From contig CAKZUG010000089.1 of the NCBI GenBank assembly GCA_937920545.1, positions 1 to 38,398 on the forward strand: DNA of 38,398 nt, written 5' to 3'. Numbering within the stretch: position 1 is the stretch's first letter; every line of letters starts with the position of its first letter. Of this stretch, positions 17,434 to 26,298 are shown in pieces. Position numbers and translations under genes: made by a program. Below the pieces are notes generated by a model. The model had not been told where the DNA came from. It did not search any database and saw only the letters and a list, made by a program, of their open reading frames with translations. The DNA comes from an uncultured Saccharophagus sp. GTDB lineage: Bacteria; Pseudomonadota; Gammaproteobacteria; Pseudomonadales; Cellvibrionaceae.

Positions 17434-18624
17434 ATGATACATCTATTTAAAAAATCACTTCTTTCTATATCAATACTATGCGCTAGTTTTCAAGCTTTTG
17501 GCGAAGTAAGAGTAGACGGTTTTGCAAATATAAATGTAGGAAAAGTGAATAGTGGTTCAGGTATTTTTGGCTTTACCGATGAAATCGATTTTGAAAATAA
17601 CAGCCTCTTTGCATTACAAGTATCTAGCCAAGTTAACGATAAAGTCAGTGCGACTGCTCAAATTATTGCGCGTGGTTCAGCTGGTTATGGGGCTGATTTT
17701 GAATGGGCTTACTTAACATATAAACATAACAGCAATAACACCTTTACAGCGGGCCGGTTTAGGTTGCCTGTATTTATGTATTCAGCGTCATTAGATGTTG
17801 GGTATTCCTATCATTGGATTACCGCTCCGGCATCCGTTTATGATGTAGCTTTTAATAATATTAATGGCTTACAGTACGACTACAATAATTATTCAGGCGA
17901 TTTTGAATACGTATTACAAGCATCAGTCGGTAATTATGAAGACGAGATTGCTGGCGGTGTTAATGCAGGTAGAGATGTAGTGTTATTGAGTGCAGCAGGC
18001 GTTTACCAAAATTTAAAAGGTAGGCTTGTGATTGGGCGTGGCACGAATGTGTTTCAATCTCCCGTTTTAGATACGCAAATAAATGGCTTTGTGAGTGCGG
18101 TTGAGCAAGCTGTAGGTGGCCCTGAAAATATTCCGCCAGGTATCAATGCTTTAGCTGATGACCTTCGCATAGACGACGATGAAGGCACCTTTGTTGGTAT
18201 AGGGTTTAATTACGATAATTTCAAATGGTTTGTAGGGGGAGAGTGGACACAAGTTGTACTTGAAGAGTCATTTACTCCAGACGATACCGCATACTATTTA
18301 ACATCTGGTTTTAGAGTGGGTAAATGGACTCCTCATATAACCTTACAGGCAAGAGATGGTGCAGGCGATATTAAATTTACCGATCGCGTTGCTAGTTTGC
18401 CAGCTGATTTTATTCCCGGTGCAACAGCGCTAAACACTGGTCTGCAATCGTTCTTCTTTGAAGACTATAGCATGCTAACCATTGGCGCTCGTTATGATAT
18501 TGCCGCCGGCATTGCCCTTAAAGGCGAGATATCGTATTACGATAATAAAGTGGAAAATTTACTTGATCCATCTGACTCAGGAGACACTACAATTGTTAAC
18601 TTGAGTCTTAACTATATTTTTTAA
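17434..18624 (+). CDS. Porin-like outer-membrane protein
   Basis: This 396-residue protein has a signal peptide (KKSLLSISILCASFQAFGEV) and then amphipathic beta-strands throughout, such as VDGFANINVGKVNSG and FTAGRFRLPVFMYS. It ends in an outer-membrane insertion signature, NLSLNYIF, with a terminal Phe. It resembles general or phosphate-selective porins, but I cannot name the substrate. ATG at 17434 follows AGGGG. It is the second gene of the pair with the PstS-like protein, which suggests uptake of phosphate or small phosphorylated compounds. A long acidic stretch (DDLRIDDDEG) may form an external loop. Confidence 0.85.
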   Translation: MIHLFKKSLLSISILCASFQAFGEVRVDGFANINVGKVNSGSGIFGFTDEIDFENNSLFALQVSSQVNDKVSATAQIIARGSAGYGADFEWAYLTYKHNSNNTFTAGRFRLPVFMYSASLDVGYSYHWITAPASVYDVAFNNINGLQYDYNNYSGDFEYVLQASVGNYEDEIAGGVNAGRDVVLLSAAGVYQNLKGRLVIGRGTNVFQSPVLDTQINGFVSAVEQAVGGPENIPPGINALADDLRIDDDEGTFVGIGFNYDNFKWFVGGEWTQVVLEESFTPDDTAYYLTSGFRVGKWTPHITLQARDGAGDIKFTDRVASLPADFIPGATALNTGLQSFFFEDYSMLTIGARYDIAAGIALKGEISYYDNKVENLLDPSDSGDTTIVNLSLNYIF

Positions 18625-18684
18625 TGCTTACCTTTTCTCTGGGTTAGCTCAGAATTGAGTTAAGAGTTACTCAATAGCATGACT

Positions 18685-18715
18685 AAAGCGTCCCGTTTAA
18701 GGGGCGTTTTTTTTT
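18685..18715 (+). terminator. Rho-independent terminator after the porin gene
   Basis: AAAGCGTCCC (18685-18694), loop GTTTAA, GGGGCG (18701-18706), then nine T. Two G-U pairs are needed in the stem. Confidence 0.88.
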
Positions 18716-18716
18716 G

Positions 18717-18768
18717 CACATAGACATACCCCTATTCTATGTAGGTAGGATAGGGGTATGTCTATGTG
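18717..18768. repeat. 52-bp long hairpin (23-bp stem)
   Basis: The arm at 18717-18739 begins CACATAGACATACCCCTA and the arm at 18746-18768 ends TAGGGGTATGTCTATGTG. They pair over 23 bp with one G-U pair, leaving a 6-nt loop TGTAGG. It lies directly after the porin terminator and is not followed by T residues. It could be a small mobile palindrome or a transcript-end structure. The rest of the 485-nt gap to 19110 is AT-rich, with no gene seen. Confidence 0.85.
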
Positions 18769-19058
18769 GAACACGAAAATGTAAAAGTCTAAAGTGCGTG
18801 ATTTAAATTGATTGTTTTTGGTTATCAATAAGAATAAATCTTTATTGTTCATTAGAGGCTGTGTTGAGTTTATCTTTTTAAAAATGTAAAAAATACACGC
18901 TTAAAACTTGTGAATTAATATATCTAATGATAAGTTTAAGTGTAATTAACACTAAAGTTGCAGTACATAATAATAAAGTAAGACGCTATAGATGGCACTA
19001 AAGTACAAATACAACCCAGTGATAAAAATAATAAAAAATATAGTAAGTCGTTATTAAA

Positions 19059-19089
19059 TAAAAATAAAAATAAAAATAAAAATAAAAAT
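19059..19089 (+). repeat. Hexanucleotide repeat (TAAAAA)x5
   Basis: Five perfect TAAAAA units plus a final T end 20 nt before the start codon of the lyase gene, immediately upstream of its AGGA ribosome binding site. Length change by slippage here could alter translation or promoter strength of that gene. Confidence 0.9.
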
Positions 19090-19109
19090 CAAAAAATAGG
19101 ATCACAGTT

Positions 19110-21920
19110 ATGAATATACAATCACGCCTGTCCAAAATCGTTATGTGCGTATCTCTTTTTATTGGCTTTTTTACATTGCCTGCCTACGCGCAAGTCACAC
19201 TTGAAGAACAAATAAAAATCACTGATATTGGTTTGCATTTTAACGGTAAAAAAGTGGGCTTTGGCTCACTAGGTACTGCCGATTCCACCACTGAATCTTA
19301 CGATTACTTTTTTGGTCGTAACATTTCAGCGCATGGTGATAGCGTAAAGCGCTACAAAAACTATGTTTTCATGACATGGTATCAAGGGGGTAAATTTAAC
19401 CGTCATGTAATGTTAACGCGTTACAACACCACAACAGGTGCAATGGCCACCATTAAATTCCCGCATAAACATACAGGCTTTAATGGCAATCCACTTATTG
19501 GCGAGTCACACAACACCATTGCGGTAGCTATTAGTCCAATAGATGGTACGGTTCACATGTTATACGACATGCATGCCTACAGCATGACACGCCCAACGGG
19601 TGGTTTGTTTGCCGACGATTACTTTCGTTATTCATACACTGTTGCAGGCGCAGCAGAAGTGCCCGATAGCGAGTTTACACTTGAGCAATTCGTAAAAGAC
19701 ACTAGCAGTGTGAGTGAAGGCGTCGACGATTATAAGCACCTAACGATGACGGGAAACCTTGGAGACAAAAGACAATTCGAGCGTCTAACATACCCTACAT
19801 TTTTTACTAACACCGACGGTACTATTTTGCTATACATGCGTAAAGGCGGGAATAATAACGGTGGTTATGTTTTCTCACGTTACGATGCACAAGCTAAAAA
19901 ATGGTCTAAATTCACACAGTTTAACGTGTTAAATGCTAGAAATGCAGGTAGTGATTATAACTGGGGCCTTTACGGCAGCATGAAATATGTTAACGGTAAA
20001 CTACGTGTCGGATTTCAGCAGCGTAGTAGTGACAATAATGATAAATACCAATACCAAAATGGTATTTACTACGCCTACTCAGACCACCCAGACGGTGCAG
20101 ACGAATGGAAAGATCACACTGGTAAGCCGTTTGATATCCCACTTGCACTCTCAGATAAAATTAAAATTTTTGAACCCGGTGATCTTATTTCGCAAACAGG
20201 TAAAAACCAAGTTTACATTGTAGGCGGTTTTGACTGGACAGTGACGGACAATAACGATGTGCATATTATTAGTAAAGTACGCACATCAGACCGTACAGAG
20301 CAGGTTAATTTACACTCATATAAGCCCGCAGGTAGCGAAGAGTTTATTCACTCAACAGATTTTTCTGGCGCATCAAATGTATACACATCAGGAAACAATG
20401 TTTACATTATTGGTTTAGAAAACGGATTTCCTTTTGTTGAAAAGGCAACAGGAGGCACCAATGATTTTGAGCGTGTATATGAAGCTAAAGGCGGGCTACA
20501 ATTTGACCACGGGCGTGTACACATCCAAGACGGTAAACTCTATTATTATCTGATGGGGCGCGGTGCGGGTAATTCACTCCCGCTTTATTTACACATTATC
20601 GACTTAGATGTAGATGGCCAGAACAGCACGCCTGTTGTACCTAAGCCACGCGTCACGTTCCCGCAGCCTGCGTTGAATGTACAAGAAGGTTACGAGACTT
20701 TATCACTAAAAGTAGAAGCCATAAGCCCTATCGCCGATAAAAATATTGTTAGCGTAGCCTTATACGCCAACGGCGTGCTTATCCGTGAAGACGCGTCAAG
20801 CCCATATATCTGGGGGCATAAAAATAAACCTAACGAGTTATTGGGTTTCTCTGCAGGCCAAACAATATTAAGAGCAGTGGCTACCGATAGCGATGGCGTA
20901 CAAGGCCAAGCAACAATGCGCTTAAATGTAGGCGCACAACCTAAAATAAGCGTTAATTTCGCGCAAGCATCTATAACAGCACCGGAAGGTTACGACCAAC
21001 TATCGTTTAAAGTAACGGTGGATAACCCAACCGACACGATCGTAACGGGTGTGAAGTTATATGCCAACGATACCTTTATCCGTGAAGATAAAGCCGCGCC
21101 CTATGTTTGGGGCCATAAAAACAAACCGCTAGAATTACTGTACTTACCCACGGGTCAAAACGTTTTTAGAGCCGTCGCCACCGACACTAACGGCAACGAA
21201 GTAGAAGCCACCATGTTATTTAACGTGGTGTCTATTACGCCGCCAGTTGTGAGCTTAACCCAAGACCGCGTCATTAAAACTGTTGGCTACCAGTCTCTAT
21301 CAATATCGGCTACAGCCGAAGGGTCGGCCGATATTGCAGGTGTACAACTGTATATTAACGACACGTTTATCCGCGAAGATACAGCCGCACCCTATGTTTG
21401 GGGTCATAAAAACAAGCCAATTGAAATGGTTGGCTTACCTGTAGGTTCACACATTATTTCAGCGGTTGCCACCGACGTTAACGGGTTAGAAACACGTACA
21501 ATCATACCGTTTGACGTTAAGCCGCTGGTTGTATCATCTGACGAAACACAGCCAGAAAACAGCGCAGCTAACGTATTTGATGGCGATACCAGTGACGAAT
21601 CACTCTGGAGACCAACCGCAGACGGTAAACGTTTAGTCGTAGATCTAGGCGAAAGCACAATCATTACAGGCGTGAAATTATGGTCAGCACAAAACCAGCA
21701 GCTGCGCTACCAAGTATTTGTAGGTGACTACCCAGATAGATCCTTCAACAAAGTGGTTAACGACACAAAAGTGATCAAAACCCAAGCCATACTAGATGGC
21801 CCGCAAAGCGCCACATTTGAAGCAACAGGACGTTACGTAAAAGTGATGGTGCACAGCCTCAGCGACCGCTCAAATGAGTGGATAGGCGTAACCGAACTTG
21901 AGGTGCAAACAAGCAACTAA
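19110..21920 (+). CDS. Secreted polysaccharide lyase candidate (PL24-like ulvan lyase) with Ig-like repeats and discoidin-like domain
   Basis: 936 residues. A signal peptide (cleavage near AYAQ, about residue 28) is followed by a BNR_4-type beta-propeller (about 30-505). Its segment [20 protein letters not shown] with LYDMHAYSM places His134 and His155 21 residues apart; from memory this equals the spacing of the catalytic His pair in PL24 ulvan lyases. Next come three tandem repeats of about 97 residues (about 511-803). Each has [13 protein letters not shown] or similar and a WGHKNKP motif, resembling Big_7 Ig-like domains. A C-terminal F5/8-type (CBM32-like) domain follows (about 808-934: [37 protein letters not shown]). 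Inferred role: cleavage of ulvan or a related sulfated algal uronan. The exact substrate is unproven. Confidence 0.82.
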   Translation: MNIQSRLSKIVMCVSLFIGFFTLPAYAQVTLEEQIKITDIGLHFNGKKVGFGSLGTADSTTESYDYFFGRNISAHGDSVKRYKNYVFMTWYQGGKFNRHVMLTRYNTTTGAMATIKFPHKHTGFNGNPLIGESHNTIAVAISPIDGTVHMLYDMHAYSMTRPTGGLFADDYFRYSYTVAGAAEVPDSEFTLEQFVKDTSSVSEGVDDYKHLTMTGNLGDKRQFERLTYPTFFTNTDGTILLYMRKGGNNNGGYVFSRYDAQAKKWSKFTQFNVLNARNAGSDYNWGLYGSMKYVNGKLRVGFQQRSSDNNDKYQYQNGIYYAYSDHPDGADEWKDHTGKPFDIPLALSDKIKIFEPGDLISQTGKNQVYIVGGFDWTVTDNNDVHIISKVRTSDRTEQVNLHSYKPAGSEEFIHSTDFSGASNVYTSGNNVYIIGLENGFPFVEKATGGTNDFERVYEAKGGLQFDHGRVHIQDGKLYYYLMGRGAGNSLPLYLHIIDLDVDGQNSTPVVPKPRVTFPQPALNVQEGYETLSLKVEAISPIADKNIVSVALYANGVLIREDASSPYIWGHKNKPNELLGFSAGQTILRAVATDSDGVQGQATMRLNVGAQPKISVNFAQASITAPEGYDQLSFKVTVDNPTDTIVTGVKLYANDTFIREDKAAPYVWGHKNKPLELLYLPTGQNVFRAVATDTNGNEVEATMLFNVVSITPPVVSLTQDRVIKTVGYQSLSISATAEGSADIAGVQLYINDTFIREDTAAPYVWGHKNKPIEMVGLPVGSHIISAVATDVNGLETRTIIPFDVKPLVVSSDETQPENSAANVFDGDTSDESLWRPTADGKRLVVDLGESTIITGVKLWSAQNQQLRYQVFVGDYPDRSFNKVVNDTKVIKTQAILDGPQSATFEATGRYVKVMVHSLSDRSNEWIGVTELEVQTSN

Positions 21921-21999
21921 TCATTAGAACTAAGAATCATCAGTACTAAGCACCAGCAACTTAACACCAGCTATTTTATTTGATTGACACTCCTCAATT

Positions 22000-22028
22000 C
22001 CCCCTCTGTTATGCAGGGGGGATTTTTT
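22000..22028 (+). terminator. Terminator after the lyase gene
   Basis: CCCCCTCTG (22000-22008), loop TTATG, CAGGGGGG (22014-22021), then ATTTTTT. It sits 80 nt after the lyase stop codon. Confidence 0.8.
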
Positions 22029-22753
22029 ATATAGCCCTTCTGATATTGACTTTTATAGCGCTCTTACCAAAGCTACCTGACTTCAATCGGCATAACCTGC
22101 TTAAGCATACATATTTTTTGTTGTATCATTCAAAGCCGCCTACGCGCACCAATAGCCTATACCGACAACGTTTATTGATAATGTGTATGGCCTACATGAG
22201 CAGCTTGTATGAACAGCAGGCACAAACAGTTTACCCGCGCGTTAGCCTTGGTTTTTGCTAGCCTCAAGCCCATATTAGCTTCAACCGCATAGTGGGTTGA
22301 CCTGCTCACGCCATTGCGCTTAACAGTTACCCCCATTAACCATAAGAGAAAAAACAAGGAAAATTGGCCGTAATGACCCCTGCTATTGTGGCAGTGGTAA
22401 AAAGCACAAGCGTTGCTGCATGGGTAGCGAACCCGCACACACGAACCCCGTTGCTGAAGAGCTAGTGTAGAAAAATCAATAATAACGCGCTCCCATGCTC
22501 GCGCGGGAACGCGTACCGGGCCAGCCGCTACAAGCTGCAAGTTGATGGGCAAGTTTATTGCAAGTTTATGGGTGTCCTCAAATTGCTTTCCAAATTTATG
22601 GGTGTCCTCAAGTTTCCTCTCAAGTTTTCTCTGACAGCTAGCTTGAAAGTTACCGTTACCCTAAAGTTTGCTTCTACCTAAACACCAAACTCTTTAACGT
22701 GTTTGTAGATTAATGTGTTTATACATCAACAAATAAACACTTCGAGGATACGC
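22029..22753. other. 725-nt gene-free stretch at the start of the accessory island
   Basis: No convincing gene is present. It holds a REP-like inverted repeat, CGCGCTCCC (22486-22494) and GGGAACGCG (22505-22513), with one mismatch. Two copies of the dispersed TATGGGTGTCC repeat lie near 22570 and 22600, and CTCAAGTTT-like fragments to about 22632. The sequence reads like decayed or repeat-derived DNA. Left of it no copy of the dispersed repeat was found. Confidence 0.6.
22565..22615 (+). repeat. Dispersed repeat, copies 1 and 2 (TTTATGGGTGTCCTCAA)
   Basis: TTTATGGGTGTCCTCAA occurs at 22565-22581 and again at 22595-22611, a 30-bp period. The second copy continues AGTTTCCTCTCAAGTTTTC. It lies between the lyase and rlmF. 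Confidence 0.9.
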
Positions 22754-22846
22754 ATGAGCGCACAAAACCTAATGAACACACGTAGCCTGTTACAAAGCGG
22801 CGGCGTCACTTACCACCACAGCCAATATTTTTACACGCGGCGCTGA
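22754..22846 (+). pseudogene. Gene-start fragment, cut off by rlmF
   Basis: A 30-codon reading frame (MSAQNLMNTRSLLQSGGVTY, then HHSQYFYTRR) has a ribosome-binding-like GAGGAT upstream and overlaps the 3' end of rlmF on the other strand. A paralogous fragment with the same upstream sequence lies at 29470. The NTRSLLQ...TYH pattern resembles the start of aconitate hydratase A, which would make both pieces 5' remnants of such a gene; this resemblance is short and only suggestive. Confidence 0.45.
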
Positions 22847-23736
22847 TTTTTTTCAATAAATGTCCATGCAATAAAGCGGCTCACCTTTTGCCCTTGCGCC
22901 ATATCAATAATTTTAAATTCAGCCACGTTGGCTTTTTTTAATAGCTTACACAGCGGCTTAAGGTTATCTTTTTTGGAAACCAACGAGCTAAACCACAAAC
23001 ACTGGCCGGCAAATTCAACACTCTGCTCAATCATACTCGCAATAAACTTCACCTCACCACCCGGGCACCATAGCTCATTACTTTGGCCGCCAAAATTGAG
23101 TTTTTTAGATGGCCCCTTACCCAAGTTTTTCCATTTGCGCTGAGTGCCCTTATTTGCCGCCTCAGCCGATGCATGAAAAGGCGGGTTGCACAACGTGACA
23201 TGAAAAAGATCATTAGAGCCGATCACGCCTTTAAAAATATGTTTGCGGTTTTTTTGTAGCTTAAGATGAATTTTTAACTTATTAGACTCACACAATTGTT
23301 GTGCAACCTTAATGGATACAGGGTCGATATCCACACCCGTAAAGTGCCAGCCATACTCACTTTGGCCCGTAAGCGGATAAACCAAATTAGCGCCAGTGCC
23401 AATATCCAACGCCTTAATAGCACGCCCACACGGAACAACCTGCTTATTATCCTCGGCCAGTAAATCGGCTAAATAATGAATATAGTCCACCCGCCCGGGA
23501 ATGGGCGGACACAAATACTGCGCAGGAATATCCCAAAAATGAATAGCGTAATGTGTTTTTAGCAGAGCCTGATTAAGCGCACGCACGGCTTGCTCATCGT
23601 GAAAATTAATCGTCGCTTGCCCCTCAGGGCCGCTCACAATAAACGCCTTTAACTTAGGCGACTGAGCCGCTAGCCGTGAAAAATCATAACCGTCTCGGTG
23701 TTGATTGCGAGGGTGTAACTGGGTATTTTTCGCCAT
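22831..23736 (-). CDS. rlmF: 23S rRNA (adenine1618-N6)-methyltransferase
   Basis: This 301-residue protein starts LHPRNQHRDGYDFSRLA after a short leader, as RlmF proteins do. It keeps CPPIPGRVDYIHYLADLLAE, the SAM site ALDIGTGANLVYPL (about 109-122) and the catalytic NPPF (about 184-187). Also present are LNFGGQSNELWCPGGEVKFI and AQGQKVSRFIAWTF. Family role: N6-methylation of A1618 of 23S rRNA. It is normally a chromosomal housekeeping gene, but here it is flanked by dispersed repeats and sits between two halves of a repeat that is continuous after fic. The 232 nt between it and radD hold repeats only. Confidence 0.95.
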   Translation of the reverse strand: MAKNTQLHPRNQHRDGYDFSRLAAQSPKLKAFIVSGPEGQATINFHDEQAVRALNQALLKTHYAIHFWDIPAQYLCPPIPGRVDYIHYLADLLAEDNKQVVPCGRAIKALDIGTGANLVYPLTGQSEYGWHFTGVDIDPVSIKVAQQLCESNKLKIHLKLQKNRKHIFKGVIGSNDLFHVTLCNPPFHASAEAANKGTQRKWKNLGKGPSKKLNFGGQSNELWCPGGEVKFIASMIEQSVEFAGQCLWFSSLVSKKDNLKPLCKLLKKANVAEFKIIDMAQGQKVSRFIAWTFIEKNQRRV

Positions 23737-23767
23737 GGTGCCGTCTTCATTGGGGAGGGGGGTTGGC

Positions 23768-23880
23768 AGTGCTTTGCACTATTAATTAACACAGCAGGGT
23801 ATCATGAGCACTGCGCCATCTGGATAATTATTTGCCCAAATTTATGGGGTAAATTTATGGGTGCCCTCAAGCTCCTCAAG
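23768..23880 (+). repeat. Right half of split repeat plus dispersed repeat copy 3
   Basis: GCACTATTA and CAGCAGGGTAT-ATG (about 23778-23803) match the segment at about 29533-29562 imperfectly. CCCAAATTTATGGGG (23835-23849) and TTTATGGGTGCCCTCAAG (23854-23871) then follow. In the fic copy the matching pieces lie in the same order without rlmF in front. Confidence 0.7.
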
Positions 23881-23968
23881 TTTTGCTATCACTCAAGTCA
23901 GCACGCTTTTACCGTGTGGAAATAACAAAGCAGGCCATAATGCAGTTGCATGGCTTAAGCCATTGCGT

Positions 23969-26002
23969 TTATTTAAGCGCATTCGCTTTTCGGTATTTAC
24001 CATGATAATCAAAAATTCTGTCTTTAATACGCCAATAGTATTGTTGCTTTCTGGCAATAACAAAATCAGGACACGGCAATACGTTAGCTAACCTTAATGC
24101 TTGCTCTACAGTCGTTACTTCAAACGTCTCAGTTGAGCCCAGTTGCACATTGATTTTAGCGCTAAGGCGTTTAGCAAAAATAGCGTTGAACGCTTTAACT
24201 TGATTAGGCCTAGCAAAATCAAAAGTCTCATTAAGCTCACCACCTTCTTCATCATGATAAGTAATGTGTAACTTATCAGCGCCTTTACCGCTCACCTTGC
24301 CACTCTCTTTATCACTCTCTTTACCACTTGCTCTGGCTAAATGGAGGCCTGCGCAGCGAATTATTTTTGAATCTTTAAGTTGCAGTGCCTTTTTTAACAT
24401 ATCATCGGGGTCGACCAAAACCTCAAAGCAGTGTAAACAAGTACGCGCAGCTATGTCATTTTCACCACCGCAGTGCGGACATTCTTTAAAAACAAAACGG
24501 AAGTCACATTGGCTATCGCTAAGGTGCTGCTCTGGTTGCTTTTTCTGCTCTTGTTCGACACGGGGGGCATTAATCAGGCCTTGGCATCGTCTGCCGTAAT
24601 GCTCTACTAAATCACCGTCATCATCACAAATACCCCAAAATATATTAGGGAATTCACAACTAGGGCAAATAACTTGCACCGGCTGGCTTTGACTATTTGG
24701 CTTTTTCTCGCCAACTTCCGGTTGATAAAGGTCAAAATCATTATCGGTATAGTCAATCACCAGGCAATCTTTCTTGTTTTCACTCAAGCGCAGGCCACGA
24801 CCAATTATTTGCTGATAAAGGCTAACCGATTGTGTTGGGCGTAATATCGCAATCATATCGACATGGGGCGCATCAAAGCCAGTGGTTAATACCGACACAT
24901 TAACCAAATATTTAATGTCTTTACGCTTGAATGCTTTAATTAACGCATCGCGCTCGGTGTTGTCGGTAGCACCCGTAATTAAGGCACTTAATGTGGCGGG
25001 TAGGTAACTATAAACCTCTTTTGCGTGCTCAACTGTCGCGGCAAAAATCATAACACCTTGGCGCTTTTCAGCTAATTCAATCACCTGTTCAATAATACCT
25101 TGCGTCACCCTTGGGTGTTTATTTAACAAATGATTCATATCCGCAGGGCTATAGTCGCCAGAAGCGTTTGCTCGCAAGCTGCTAAAGTCGTAGTGCTCTA
25201 TGGTGGCATCAACTAAATTGGGCTTGGTTAAATAGTGACGTTTAATTAAATAGTGCAGCGGTAGTTCATAAATACAATGCTCAAAAGGTCGCTTCTCTTC
25301 GCTTCGCACAAAGCCGCGATAATGCTTTTTATAAATCCAGCCCATACCTAAACGATAAGGCGTTGCGGTTAAACCTAATAATTTTACGTCAGGGTTTACC
25401 TGCATTAATTTATCAATAATTTGTTGATACTGATTACTATTTTCCTGCTTGCTTGCGCTTTCTTCTGATTCGCCAGTTGACGCGTCTTTAGTATTGTTTT
25501 GACTGTTGTTTGTAGATCTCTCTTTAACCTGGTCTTTAGTGTGGTCTTTAATCTGGTCTTTTGGCTGGCGTTTAGACGGGTCATTAGGCTGTTCACTAAA
25601 CGGAACACTGGGTAAATCAGTAGTGGCTAAATTAACGCGATGACATTCATCAATAATAATTAAGGAGTAGGGCGTATTAAAATCATCTAAATTGCGGGCT
25701 GCCGATTGTATGCTGGCAAACGTAACTTGGTGTTGAGTTTCTTTAAGTTTTAAACCCGCAGAATAAATACCAGCAGCCACACCATAGCTCTCATATTTTT
25801 CATGATTTTGCTCGACCAACTCTTTTACATGCGTGAGCACCAGTATTTTTCGTTTTGCTAAGCGAGCAAGTTCGGCAATAACAAGGCTTTTACCTGAACC
25901 CGTAGGCAAAACAATCACCGCAGATTCGTTGCTTTTTCGAAAGTGTTTAAGCACCGCAGATACGGCATCTTGTTGATAATCTCTAAGTTGAAAAACTGCC
26001 AC
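23969..26002 (-). CDS. radD: RadD-like SF2 helicase (YejH family) with an insert
   Basis: This 677-residue protein aligns along its length with my recollection of E. coli RadD: LRDYQQDAV start, Walker A LPTGSGKS (32-39), DECHR (119-122 region), LTATPYRLGMGWIY, the VLTTGFDAPHVDMIAILRPT motif, QQIIGRGLRL, and a C-terminal Cys-rich zinc region (CPSC, RRCQG, CPHC, CLHC). RadD is a DNA-repair ATPase that works with SSB and RecA. Between DECHR and SNQYQQI about 60 extra residues are inserted (about 126-188). They are Lys/Asp/Gln/Ser-rich with a KDQ/KDH/KDQ repeat and are absent from RadD as I know it. A second low-complexity patch (GKESDKESGKVSGKGADK) lies near residue 575. Confidence 0.93.
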   Translation of the reverse strand: MAVFQLRDYQQDAVSAVLKHFRKSNESAVIVLPTGSGKSLVIAELARLAKRKILVLTHVKELVEQNHEKYESYGVAAGIYSAGLKLKETQHQVTFASIQSAARNLDDFNTPYSLIIIDECHRVNLATTDLPSVPFSEQPNDPSKRQPKDQIKDHTKDQVKERSTNNSQNNTKDASTGESEESASKQENSNQYQQIIDKLMQVNPDVKLLGLTATPYRLGMGWIYKKHYRGFVRSEEKRPFEHCIYELPLHYLIKRHYLTKPNLVDATIEHYDFSSLRANASGDYSPADMNHLLNKHPRVTQGIIEQVIELAEKRQGVMIFAATVEHAKEVYSYLPATLSALITGATDNTERDALIKAFKRKDIKYLVNVSVLTTGFDAPHVDMIAILRPTQSVSLYQQIIGRGLRLSENKKDCLVIDYTDNDFDLYQPEVGEKKPNSQSQPVQVICPSCEFPNIFWGICDDDGDLVEHYGRRCQGLINAPRVEQEQKKQPEQHLSDSQCDFRFVFKECPHCGGENDIAARTCLHCFEVLVDPDDMLKKALQLKDSKIIRCAGLHLARASGKESDKESGKVSGKGADKLHITYHDEEGGELNETFDFARPNQVKAFNAIFAKRLSAKINVQLGSTETFEVTTVEQALRLANVLPCPDFVIARKQQYYWRIKDRIFDYHGKYRKANALK

Positions 26003-26211
26003 TCAGTTGTTGCCTTATATGTTTGAACGTCGCTTTAAAAGCCGATTTAAAACCCGTTTTAAAAGTTGCTTTAAAAGGTATTTGGAAGGACGCAATAATA
26101 ACAAATATAGGTGGATACACTATTAAATAACAGCAATATAAAAACAGGCATAACGAAAAGTCATTATCAAAATACGCTTACCGTTTTTAAATACACACCA
26201 GAATATGCGTC

Positions 26212-26236
26212 ATTCCCGAAGTGTCTGGTCGGGAAT
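26212..26236. repeat. Palindromic ATTCCC...GGGAAT element
   Basis: ATTCCCGA (26212-26219) and TCGGGAAT (26229-26236) flank a 9-nt loop, preceded by CGTC and followed by CTAG. It resembles the ATTCCC-N-GGGAAT short repeats (dRS3-like) known from Neisseria and common as intergenic repeats elsewhere. It lies 11 nt before dispersed repeat copy 4. Confidence 0.65.
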
Positions 26237-26246
26237 CTAGAAGAGA

Positions 26247-26265
26247 TATGGGTGTCCTCAAGCTT
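26247..26265 (+). repeat. Dispersed repeat, copy 4
   Basis: TATGGGTGTCCTCAAGCTT lies between radD and hipA, which converge on nothing else here (both are on the minus strand). The core TATGGGTGTCCTCAAG is exact. Confidence 0.9.
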
Positions 26266-26298
26266 GCAGGTTTACGCGCATAAAAGCGTTTTTTCGTT

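Noticed and set aside
22172-22552. 126-codon open frame on the minus strand
   Set aside because: It lies in repeat-rich gene-free DNA, has odd composition with many Arg, Cys and Val codons, no ribosome site and no recognisable motif.
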